Under the pieces are notes generated by a model, which had not been told where the DNA came from, ran no database searches, and saw nothing but the letters and a program-made list of their open reading frames with translations. DNA of 64,000 bases from CAYJPV01 sp964372095 (GTDB taxonomy: Bacteria; Acidobacteriota; Vicinamibacteria; Vicinamibacterales; JAKQTR01): NCBI GenBank assembly GCA_964372095.1, contig CAYJPV010000016.1:50732-114731 (forward strand), given 5' to 3'. Below, one piece after another: positions 35,317 through 43,819 of the stretch; the stretch's first letter is position 1; each line of letters begins with the position of its first letter. Made by a program: the position numbers and the translations under genes.

Positions 35317-37539
35317 ATGGCGTCTCGCACAATCGCCGTGTTGCTCGGCATGACCCTGGCGGCTGCTCCCGCCTACGGCGGGCAGGGCCAGCCGTCGCAG
35401 GACCCATCGTCGGTGCAGGCGGCCTCGGGGCCGCAATCGGCGCAGACCCCGCCGGCGGCGAAGCCCGCCGACCAGGAGAAGAAAGACGGGCAGCCGCCCA
35501 AGTACGAAGAACAGGTGGTGGTGACGGCGTCCAAGGTGGAGCAGCAGCTGATCAACGCGCCGGCGACGGTCAGCGTGATCAGCCAGGAGACGTTGTCGAG
35601 CCGGTCGGCGGCCGACTACGCCACGTTGTTCCGGACGATCCCGGGCGTCAACGTCAGTCAGACGTCGGCCCGCGAGGTCAACATCACAAGCCGGGGCGCC
35701 ACGAGCACGTTGTCGACGTCGCAACTGGCGCTGATCGACGGGCGGAGCATGTATCTGGACTTCTTCGGGTTCATCGCGTGGGACTTCCTGCCGGTGAATT
35801 TCAATGAAGTGAAGCAGATCGAGATCATCCGCGGTCCGGCGTCGGCCGTGTGGGGCGCCAACGCGATGAGTGGCGTCGTGAACATCATTACGAAGACGCC
35901 GCGCGAGTTGAACGGCACGAGCGTGGCCATGGGATTTGGCTCGTTCGATCGGGAGGTGGCCGGCAACGGCGCCGACCTGGGCGGCCTGTGGTACGTAAAC
36001 GGCTACCACGCGCAGGCGCTGAACGACCGCTGGTCGTACAAACTGTCCGGGGGCTTCTTCGCCACCGACGCGTTCGCGCGCCCCGCGGGTGAGATCAACA
36101 ACCCGGACCGGCCCGTGAAGACCATGTACCCTTCGTTCTCGAACGCGGGCTCCGACCAGCCGAAGTTCGACGGGCGTCTCGACTACGACTTCGCAGACGG
36201 CCGGTCCCGCCTGACGGTGGCCGGCGGCTACGCGGGGACCACCGGCATCGTCCATACGGGGATTGGGCCGTTCCGGATGGAGAAGGGCTCGAACCTGAAG
36301 TACGCCAAGGCGGACTACTCGCGCGGGGCGTTCAAGGCCAAGGTCTTCACGAACATCCTCGACGGCGATGCGCCGGCCCTGCTGGCGATCGGCATCGACG
36401 GCAAGCCAATCGAGTTCTTCTTCAACACGAAGACGTTCGATCTGGACGTCTCGAACATTTCGACCATCGGCGCCCGTCACGTGCTCAGCTACGGCGGCAA
36501 CATCCGGCGCAACACGTTCGATCTCTCGATCGCGCCGGGCGGCGATACGCGCAACGAACAGGGCGTGTACCTGCAGGACGAGATGTTCCTGAGCGACAAG
36601 TTCCGCTGGCTGGTGGGGGCGCGCCTCGACCATTTCGACGTGCTCGACAAGCCGGTGATCTCGCCGCGCACGACGTTCCTGTTCAAGCCCGCGGCGGCCC
36701 ACACGCTCCGGGCGTCGTATAACCGGGCGTACCGGGCGCCATCGTTGATCAACAACTACCTCGACGTGACCGTGGTCAACCAGCTCAATCTCGGCGCGAT
36801 CAACCCGCTGCTGGCCGGCCGTTCGTTTCCCTATCCACTGCTGGCGAAGGGGTACGAGTCACTCACGGAACAATCGCTGGACGCGTACGAGATCGGGTAC
36901 TCCGGCGTGGTCAACGATCGTGTCTCGGTCAGTCTGGCCTGGTACTACAACGACATGAAGGACGACATCTACTTCACGCAGGTGGGGTCGTACTCGTCAT
37001 CGAAGATGCCGCCAGGGTGGCCGCTGCCGCCGTTCATCCTGGACGCGCTGATCCAGAACGGTGCGGGCGGTGCCCCGGGACTGGGGTTGCCGTCGGACTA
37101 TTCGTACCGGAATCTCGGCCGCGTGAAAACCCAGGGCATCGAGGCCGGGTTCGACGCGGTGCTGAGCAACGCCGCCAACCTCTATGCGAACTACTCGTGG
37201 CAGGGCGATCCCGACTCGGCGATTCCGGCGTCGGAACTCAACAAGGCGCCGACGCACCGGTTCAACGCCGGCATCAATGTCAGCAGGGGCCGCTTCGTCG
37301 GTTCGGTGGACGTCAACTACCAGAGCGAGGCGTTCTGGCAGGATGTGCTGGATGCGTCGTATGCCGGATGGACCGACTCGTTCACGCTGGTGAACGCCAG
37401 CATCGGGATGAGGGTGGCCAACAACCAGGCGCTGCTGCAAATCAAGGGTAACAACCTCGGGAACCAGGAAGTCCAGCAGCACGTCTTCGGCGACGTGATC
37501 AAACGTTCGCTCGTCGCCGAACTGCGGGTGACGTTCTAA
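35317..37539 (+). CDS. TonB-dependent receptor, BtuB/FepA-like
   Basis: This is a 740-residue outer-membrane ligand-gated channel energised by TonB. A signal peptide and Pro/Gln-rich linker precede the TonB box EEQVVVTASK (about 66-75), the plug domain (TLFRTIPGVNVSQTSAREVN, IEIIRGPASAVWGANAMSGVVNIIT) and a 22-strand-type barrel ending AELRVTF with terminal Phe. There is no N-terminal regulatory domain, unlike the receptor at 40650. The ligand could be a cobalamin, siderophore or other chelate; sequence alone does not decide. AGGAGG precedes the ATG at 35317. Confidence 0.93.
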   Translation: MASRTIAVLLGMTLAAAPAYGGQGQPSQDPSSVQAASGPQSAQTPPAAKPADQEKKDGQPPKYEEQVVVTASKVEQQLINAPATVSVISQETLSSRSAADYATLFRTIPGVNVSQTSAREVNITSRGATSTLSTSQLALIDGRSMYLDFFGFIAWDFLPVNFNEVKQIEIIRGPASAVWGANAMSGVVNIITKTPRELNGTSVAMGFGSFDREVAGNGADLGGLWYVNGYHAQALNDRWSYKLSGGFFATDAFARPAGEINNPDRPVKTMYPSFSNAGSDQPKFDGRLDYDFADGRSRLTVAGGYAGTTGIVHTGIGPFRMEKGSNLKYAKADYSRGAFKAKVFTNILDGDAPALLAIGIDGKPIEFFFNTKTFDLDVSNISTIGARHVLSYGGNIRRNTFDLSIAPGGDTRNEQGVYLQDEMFLSDKFRWLVGARLDHFDVLDKPVISPRTTFLFKPAAAHTLRASYNRAYRAPSLINNYLDVTVVNQLNLGAINPLLAGRSFPYPLLAKGYESLTEQSLDAYEIGYSGVVNDRVSVSLAWYYNDMKDDIYFTQVGSYSSSKMPPGWPLPPFILDALIQNGAGGAPGLGLPSDYSYRNLGRVKTQGIEAGFDAVLSNAANLYANYSWQGDPDSAIPASELNKAPTHRFNAGINVSRGRFVGSVDVNYQSEAFWQDVLDASYAGWTDSFTLVNASIGMRVANNQALLQIKGNNLGNQEVQQHVFGDVIKRSLVAELRVTF

Positions 37540-37547
37540 CAGAGTAG

Positions 37548-37589
37548 TCAGTAGGCAGTAGTCAGTAGGCAGCTGGGTTCTGCTGCGAG
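37548..37589. repeat. Heptamer array, TCAGTAG/GCAGTAG type
   Basis: TCAGTAG, GCAGTAG, TCAGTAG, GCAGCTG, GGTTCTG and CTGCGAG follow in phase starting nine bases after the receptor stop, and lead into the terminator hairpin. Confidence 0.8.
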
Positions 37590-37594
37590 ATGTG

Positions 37595-37631
37595 ACGGGG
37601 CCGCCTGGTCAACGTGACCGGGCGGCCCCGT
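37595..37631 (+). terminator. Strong terminator hairpin
   Basis: ACGGGGCCGCC and GGCGGCCCCGT form an 11-bp stem with an inner GGTCA/TGACC stem and an ACG loop, after the TonB receptor gene. It shares the outer-stem sequence and mismatch plan of 28661-28692. Confidence 0.75.
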
Positions 37632-37737
37632 TCTGCGTCGAGCCCGCCAATCGGGCCGCCGGTGTTATCATGGCCGCCCGACGTGCGTCCCCCCAGGCAG
37701 GGCCCGGATGTGCGTCCTACCACACCGGAGGTCATCA

Positions 37738-40515
37738 GTGTCGCGCAGAACCTTCTCCGTCGCTTCGAAACTCCAGTGGATCGTTATCGGCATCGTCTGC
37801 CTGGGGATCCTGGCGCCGACCGCCTCGGGCCAGGCCACCAGGGCGCTGACGTTCCAGGATCTGATGAAGTTCAACGCCATCCAGCGTCCGGTGATGGCCG
37901 ACGACGGGTCGCTGATTGCGTACGGCGCCCAGCCGGATCGGGGCGATGGCGAAGGCGTCGTGCACCGCCTGGCGGACGGCGAGGTATTCAGGATCCCGCG
38001 CGGGAGCGCGCCGGTGATTGCCGACAGCGGCCGCTTCGTGGCGATGGTGGTGAAGCCGTCGTTCGATGAAACGGAGCGCGCCGGCAAGACGCCGCCGAAG
38101 CCCGGGATGGCCCTGCTCGACACCCGCACCGGTGCGGTCACGTCCGTAGCACGCGTCGAGCGGTTTGCCTTCTCGAGCGATTCGACGTGGCTGGCGTATG
38201 CGCTGTCGGCCGCAGCCGCCGACAAGGCTGATCCGTCGAAATCCGCCGAGGGCGGAAACGACACGAAGAAGGCGGTGCGCGGAACGCCCCTGAAACTGCG
38301 GCAGCTCGAGTCGGGCAGCGAAACAGAGCTTCCGGACGTCATGTCGTTCGTTTTCGATCGGGCCGCGAAGTTCCTCGCCTACGTGGTGGCGGCGGATGGG
38401 GGAACGGGCAACGGCCTGTTCATCAAGGACCTGGCCAACCCGGCTGCGCCGCCCGTCGTCGTGAACCAGGCGGACCGGGCGCGGTACGATCAGCTGACCT
38501 GGACGCGCACCGGCAGTCTGCTGGCGTTCGTGGCGGCCGCGGATGACGACGGGCCTGGGACGGTGTGGACCTGGGACGGGTCGTCGCGTGCGGCGCGCCA
38601 GGTGGTCGTCCCCGCGCAGGCCCCGGCCGGGTGGGTCGTGCCGTTGAAGAATGAACTGGCCTGGTCCCGTGACGGCCAGCGGTTGTTCTTCGGGTTCAGG
38701 CCGGCGTCGCCGAAGCCTGCCGTGCCGCCGAAGAAGGAGGGGCCGGCGGATCCATTCGACACGGGCGCGATCCTTGCGAAGGCCGAAGTCGACGTGTGGC
38801 ACTGGAACGATCCGCGGATCAACTCGCAACAGAAGAAATCGTGGGCGCGCGAAAAGGACCGGACGTACAGGGCCGTCGTCCACATGGGCGACGGGCGCGT
38901 CGTCCGGCTGGCCGACCTCGACGTGCCTGACGTCGAGGTGCCCGAGAACGCGCGCGTTGCGCTGTGTTTCTCGGACGTGCCGTATCGGACGCAGACCACC
39001 TGGGGCGAGCGGCAGCGCGACGTCTATCTCGTCAGCCTGGCTGACGGGGCGCGGACGCGCGTGACGTCGGGCCTGATCGGGAACGCGTCGCTGGCGCCCG
39101 ACGGCCGCAGCGTCGTGTACTTCCGGCAGGGGCAGTGGCATCTCTACGACGCCGCGTCCGCATCGACGCGGGATGTGACGAGCGCACTGGGTGTGCGTCT
39201 CGACGATGAACAGCACGACACGCCGGACACGGCGCCGGCCTATGGACTGGGTGGCTGGCTCGCCGACGGCTCGGCGCTGCTGGTGTACGACCGGTTCGAC
39301 ATCTGGCAGCTGCCGGTCAAGGCCGGCACGGCGCTGAACGTGACCGGCGGGGAAGGCCTCCGGCAGCGCATCAGGTTCCGGATCGTCGGGCTGGATGCCG
39401 ACGCGCCAGGCTTCGCGGCGAACGAAGCGCTGCTGCTCTCGGCCAACCACGAGCGCGAGAAGAACGACGGGTTCTACAGCGCAACCGTGGGGCGGAGCGG
39501 TGTCGTGGCACGCCTGGACGAACCGCGGCGGCTGCGGTTCGTGGCGAAAGCCGAGAAGGCAGACACGGTGATGTACACGCGCGAGCAGGCCAGCGAGTTT
39601 CCCGACCTCTGGGCCGCTGACCTGGCGTTCCGCCAGCCCCGGAAGGTCACGAACGCCAACCCGCAGGTGGGCGAGTTTGCCTGGGGCAGTCCTGAACTGG
39701 TGGAGTGGCGCAGCCTGGACGGCCTGCCGCTTCAGGGCGTCCTGATCAAGCCGGCCAACTACAAGCCCGGTACGCGGTATCCGACGATCGTCTATTTCTA
39801 CGAACGGATGGCCGACCGGCTGTTCGAGTTCAACGAACCCGTGGTGAATCACCGGCCGTCGTTCGGCGTCTATGCCTCGGCGGGATACGCGGTGTTCCTC
39901 CCCGATGTGGTGTTCGACATCGGGCGGCCCGGGTATTCAGCCACCAAGTGCCTCGTGCCCGGCGTGCAGAAGCTCATCGACATGGGCATTGCCGACCCGA
40001 AGGCCATCGGCCTGCACGGGCACTCGTGGAGCGGGTACGAGACGGCCTTCGTCATCACGCAGACGAATATCTTCGCCGCGGCCGTGGCCGGCGCGCCGGT
40101 GGCCAACATGACCAGCGCCTACGGCGGGATCCGCTGGGAGTCGGGCGTCGCGCGCCAGTTCCAGTACGAGAAGACGCAGAGCCGGATCGGCGGCAGTCTG
40201 TGGGAATATCCCGAGCGGTTCATCGAGAACTCGCCGTTGTTCTTCGCGGACCGCATCCAGACGCCGCTGCTCCTCATGCACGGCGATGAGGACGGCGCGG
40301 TACCGTGGTACCAGTCCATCGAGATGTACCTGGCGATGCGCCGGTTCGGCAAGGACTGCATCTTCCTCCAATACCGCGGTGAGCCGCACCATCCGCAGAA
40401 GTACCCGAACAAGCTGGACTACTCGATCCGGATGAAGCAGTACTTCGATCACTACCTGAAGGGTGAGCCGGCGGCCGACTGGATCACGAGCGGCGTTGCC
40501 TACACGGGCCGGTAA
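37738..40515 (+). CDS. Exported S9-family prolyl oligopeptidase-like hydrolase
   Basis: The GTG at 37738 with GGAGG seven bases upstream gives 925 residues, a signal peptide (IVIGIVCLGILAPTASG), a long N-terminal WD-like propeller, and a C-terminal alpha/beta hydrolase with nucleophile GHSWSGYE, the acidic residue in HGDEDGAVPW and His in RGEPHHPQ. It belongs to the S9 serine peptidases, with a propeller of about 600 residues longer than usual. It is expected in the periplasm or outside. A hairpin repeat separates its 3' end from the converging receptor gene. Confidence 0.9.
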   Translation: MSRRTFSVASKLQWIVIGIVCLGILAPTASGQATRALTFQDLMKFNAIQRPVMADDGSLIAYGAQPDRGDGEGVVHRLADGEVFRIPRGSAPVIADSGRFVAMVVKPSFDETERAGKTPPKPGMALLDTRTGAVTSVARVERFAFSSDSTWLAYALSAAAADKADPSKSAEGGNDTKKAVRGTPLKLRQLESGSETELPDVMSFVFDRAAKFLAYVVAADGGTGNGLFIKDLANPAAPPVVVNQADRARYDQLTWTRTGSLLAFVAAADDDGPGTVWTWDGSSRAARQVVVPAQAPAGWVVPLKNELAWSRDGQRLFFGFRPASPKPAVPPKKEGPADPFDTGAILAKAEVDVWHWNDPRINSQQKKSWAREKDRTYRAVVHMGDGRVVRLADLDVPDVEVPENARVALCFSDVPYRTQTTWGERQRDVYLVSLADGARTRVTSGLIGNASLAPDGRSVVYFRQGQWHLYDAASASTRDVTSALGVRLDDEQHDTPDTAPAYGLGGWLADGSALLVYDRFDIWQLPVKAGTALNVTGGEGLRQRIRFRIVGLDADAPGFAANEALLLSANHEREKNDGFYSATVGRSGVVARLDEPRRLRFVAKAEKADTVMYTREQASEFPDLWAADLAFRQPRKVTNANPQVGEFAWGSPELVEWRSLDGLPLQGVLIKPANYKPGTRYPTIVYFYERMADRLFEFNEPVVNHRPSFGVYASAGYAVFLPDVVFDIGRPGYSATKCLVPGVQKLIDMGIADPKAIGLHGHSWSGYETAFVITQTNIFAAAVAGAPVANMTSAYGGIRWESGVARQFQYEKTQSRIGGSLWEYPERFIENSPLFFADRIQTPLLLMHGDEDGAVPWYQSIEMYLAMRRFGKDCIFLQYRGEPHHPQKYPNKLDYSIRMKQYFDHYLKGEPAADWITSGVAYTGR

Positions 40516-40531
40516 ACGGGGCCAGGGGCTA

Positions 40532-40585
40532 GTGGGGTCAGACCTTGAATCGTGAGTATTCTGGCGATTCAAGGTCTGACCCCAC
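40532..40585. repeat. GGGGTCAGACC-type inverted repeat hairpin (21-bp arms)
   Basis: GTGGGGTCAGACCTTGAATC and its reverse complement are separated by 12 bases. It lies between two converging genes and probably terminates both. It belongs to a family also seen at 49445 and 63892. Confidence 0.9.
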
Positions 40586-40649
40586 GTCACCCCTGGCTTC
40601 CGGCACCGGCAGCCGGGGATCCCGGTGTCCCCAGCCGCCGGTGGGACCC

Positions 40650-43634
40650 TCAGAACGTCATCTTGAAGCTGACGCGGATGTCGCGCGCGGCCTGCCAGGC
40701 ATTGGGCTGGAGGAACCGCGGATCGCGCAGGATGTTCAGCGCGGTGATCCGGGCCTCGGCGTCGAATCCCGCGAAGAACGTGCTGAGCGGAACCGGCAGG
40801 TTCTGCCGGGTGGCGGGGCGGTAGACGTCGGTGACGCCTTTCTGGTCGAAGACGTTCAGGATGTTGACCCCGATCTGCCCGTGGAACCGGTTGCCGAGCG
40901 GAATGTCCTGGTTCAGGTTCAGATCGAAGACCGACAGCCAGGGCGTACGGCCGTCACTCATGCGGCCCTGGTAGAAGACGGGGAACGAACTGATCATGTT
41001 GGCGGTGCGGGAAATCGGGATCCCGCTGGCCGTGCGCCACACACCGGCGATCAGGGTCTTGGTGGGCAACTGGTACGCGCCCGACAGTTTGATCTGGTGC
41101 GGCCGGTCCGTGTTCAGGCGGCCGTTCACGACCTCGCCGTTCTCGTCGAACGCCATCACGAGACCGTCGAAGAGCCGCGTGACGTTCGGCGCGACGCGCG
41201 CGATCTCGTCCGAGCTGGCCAGGCCCGGATAATTACCGTACAGACGGCTCAGCGTGTAGCTGGCGTTCAGCATCCAACTGTCGGCGAAACGCCGCGTGAA
41301 CTTGAGTTCCAGTGCGTCGTAGTCACGCTTGACCTTCGGCATGGCCGGGCAGGTCGGGCAGGTGGCCGCCTCGATGGTCGTGGCTAGGCCTTCACCCGGG
41401 TTGGCGATGACGTACACCTCGCCGATACCCGGCTCGGTGTGGCCGACGTCTTCGATGGCCCGATCCACCTGCTTGTGGACGTACCGGGCCGAGATGGCCA
41501 TCCGCGGCGTCAACTCGTGTTCGACGCCGAAGACCAGCTCCTGCTGGCGAAACGGTTTCAGATCGGGATCGATGGCCCCGCATTCCGGACACGTCGGGTC
41601 GTTGGACGGGATGCGGTAGTCGACGCTCTCGATGAACTGGCCCGGTTTGTTGGCGTTCACCATCAGCGTATTCCAGTCGAGGGTGTCGAGCGTGTAGTAG
41701 TCCTCGATCCAGACGTCTCCGCCGAACGCGCCCCGCGGCAGTTCGAGTTTCATGACGTCGTAGAAGACGCCCCACGACCCGTAGACTTTCCACTTGCCGT
41801 CACCCCTGAGGTCGTAGGCGAACCCTGCCCGCGGAGCTAGCTTGTCCGCGAAGCTGAATTTGAAGCCCTCCAGGTTCGCGCGGTATGACGGCACATCTTC
41901 TTTCTCGGTCCGGATGCCGAGATTCAGCGTCAGCTTGTTGTTGACCGTCCAGGCATCCTGGAGGAACAGTCCGAGGTTATCCACGGTGACTTTTCCCAGG
42001 GTACCGAACTGCCGCCACGACCAGTAGCCGTATTGCCCGCGCACCTGCGGCCCCGCCAGGGTTGTGCGGGCCTGGTTCCAGGCCACGGTGACGTGGGGCT
42101 GCTGCTCGATGTCCGCCACATCGTTGCCGATGCGCTCGAACTGGGCCCCGGCCTTGATGGTGTGCTGGCCGCCGGCGGTGATGTACATGGTGGCGTCGGC
42201 CGTTCCGCCAACGCGCCAGTACTTGTCCCGGGTACGCGCGCGGTTCGTCAGCACGCTGTTGTAGTTGTGCGACTGCACCATGTCCGGCCGGGTCTCGATG
42301 CCCAGGTTGGAGCCGTTGAACGTGTACCAGATGTCATCAGGAATGCCGATGTCCTTGGTGTCGTACGTGAGGTAGTTCATCTTGGCGTTGAAGAACAGCC
42401 GGTTCGACGCCACCCAGTCCAGCGAGCCCGTGCCCGCCAGATTTGTCTGTTCCAGGCCGAGGCTCGCAAAGGCCGTCCGGGGATTGCTGGTTCCGTCGAC
42501 GGCGGGCAGGCGACCATCCTGCGTGTACGGCTGGTTCTGGCCCGACACCTTCGCGCGGATCGCCGGTGTGACCTGCCACGTCAGATTGCCGACGAGGTTC
42601 TGAGTCGTTTCTTTCGAGGTATAGGAGCCGGGCTGGCCCGTGCTGCGGAACGTGACCGTGCGCTTGGTGTTCTCGATCTGCGGTGTGTAGCCGACCCAGA
42701 ACCACAGCTTTTCCCTCAGAATCGGCCCGCCCAGCTGGCCGTGAGGATCCCAGCGGGAAAACGTGTCCTTGTTGTACTCCACGGTCTCCGCGGCATTCGC
42801 GCCGGTTAGGACGAGGCGCAGGGCCCGGACCGCGTTCGTCGACCGGTCACGTGCCAGCAGATCGGAGCTGTTCAGCGCCAGGTCGCCGTTCATCGCGCTG
42901 GTGTTGACGTAGGCGCCCACTTCGCCCCGGACCAGGTTCGTCCCGCTTTTCGAAATGACGCTGACGACGCCACCGGTGGCACCGCCGAACTCCGCGGCGT
43001 GCCCCGACGACTTCACCTGGACTTCCTGGATGAAGTCTGTCAGGAACGGCGTGGCCGACACCCCCGAGCGGAGATTCGTCGTGTCGATGCCGTCGAGGTA
43101 GTACTTGTTCTCAGCCGCTGACGCACCGTCAACGGACAAGCCACCGCTGCGGCTTTCCTGGTTGGCCCCGGGCGCGAGCGTGACCACAGACTGGAAGTCA
43201 CGGCCCTTCGGCAGACGGTCGATCGCGTCCGACAGGAGGTTCGTGGCCGCCGTTGTCTGCTTCACGTCAATCGTTGCCGCGTGGGCGGAGACGTCGACGG
43301 TTTCGCTGACGCCTCCGAGCGCCAGTTTCAGGTCGATCTTGAGCAGCACGCCTACGGCCAGCGAGACTCCCGGGTTCCTGGCAGACGTGAAGCCCTCAAG
43401 GGATGCGGTGATCTCGTAGACCCCCGGCTCCAGCGCCGGAAACCTGTACACACCCTGGTCATCTGTGGTCGTGACCTGAGTCCCAGTGGCGCCTCTGAGT
43501 TCGACCGTGGCCCCGGGCAGCACACCACCCTGGGAGTCCCTCACGACGCCCTGGAGCGCGCCGCGCGTCTCCTGCGCCGCTGCCGGCCATGCGCACATCG
43601 CGGCCAGCATCATGATGAGCACTATCCTGCGCAT
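40650..43634 (-). CDS. TonB-dependent receptor with carboxypeptidase-regulatory domain
   Basis: This 994-residue outer-membrane protein has a signal peptide (MRRIVLIMMLAAMCAWPAAA), an N-terminal carboxypeptidase-regulatory-like domain (GVVRDSQGGVLPGATVELRG...GVYRFPALEPGVYEITASLEGF), a plug (LPKGRDFQSVVTLAPGANQE) and an Oar-like barrel ending IRVSFKMTF. These receptors are expanded in Acidobacteriota and are usually linked to uptake of carbohydrate or peptide polymers. AGGAGG precedes the ATG at 43634. The regulator gene upstream on the same strand ends 185 bases before it. Confidence 0.92.
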   Translation of the reverse strand: MRRIVLIMMLAAMCAWPAAAQETRGALQGVVRDSQGGVLPGATVELRGATGTQVTTTDDQGVYRFPALEPGVYEITASLEGFTSARNPGVSLAVGVLLKIDLKLALGGVSETVDVSAHAATIDVKQTTAATNLLSDAIDRLPKGRDFQSVVTLAPGANQESRSGGLSVDGASAAENKYYLDGIDTTNLRSGVSATPFLTDFIQEVQVKSSGHAAEFGGATGGVVSVISKSGTNLVRGEVGAYVNTSAMNGDLALNSSDLLARDRSTNAVRALRLVLTGANAAETVEYNKDTFSRWDPHGQLGGPILREKLWFWVGYTPQIENTKRTVTFRSTGQPGSYTSKETTQNLVGNLTWQVTPAIRAKVSGQNQPYTQDGRLPAVDGTSNPRTAFASLGLEQTNLAGTGSLDWVASNRLFFNAKMNYLTYDTKDIGIPDDIWYTFNGSNLGIETRPDMVQSHNYNSVLTNRARTRDKYWRVGGTADATMYITAGGQHTIKAGAQFERIGNDVADIEQQPHVTVAWNQARTTLAGPQVRGQYGYWSWRQFGTLGKVTVDNLGLFLQDAWTVNNKLTLNLGIRTEKEDVPSYRANLEGFKFSFADKLAPRAGFAYDLRGDGKWKVYGSWGVFYDVMKLELPRGAFGGDVWIEDYYTLDTLDWNTLMVNANKPGQFIESVDYRIPSNDPTCPECGAIDPDLKPFRQQELVFGVEHELTPRMAISARYVHKQVDRAIEDVGHTEPGIGEVYVIANPGEGLATTIEAATCPTCPAMPKVKRDYDALELKFTRRFADSWMLNASYTLSRLYGNYPGLASSDEIARVAPNVTRLFDGLVMAFDENGEVVNGRLNTDRPHQIKLSGAYQLPTKTLIAGVWRTASGIPISRTANMISSFPVFYQGRMSDGRTPWLSVFDLNLNQDIPLGNRFHGQIGVNILNVFDQKGVTDVYRPATRQNLPVPLSTFFAGFDAEARITALNILRDPRFLQPNAWQAARDIRVSFKMTF

Positions 43635-43819
43635 ATCGTTCTCCTCCTGAGCAAGAACCCGCTTGCGGGCTGGCAGATGGAAAGGCAGACCGGGTTCTGA
43701 CAGATGAGTTCCAGCCCTGTGAGCAAGGTAGGACGGCGCCGGCCGGAAGTCTTTACGCCGGCCCTCTCATTGCCCTACCGGAGGCCTCGAAAGTGACGGC
43801 GTCGGCCGGCCGGCGGGCG

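Noticed and set aside
35317..37539. BtuB (vitamin B12 receptor) by gene symbol
   Set aside because: The plug and barrel fit many TonB receptors and without a B12 riboswitch or btu genes the ligand cannot be named.
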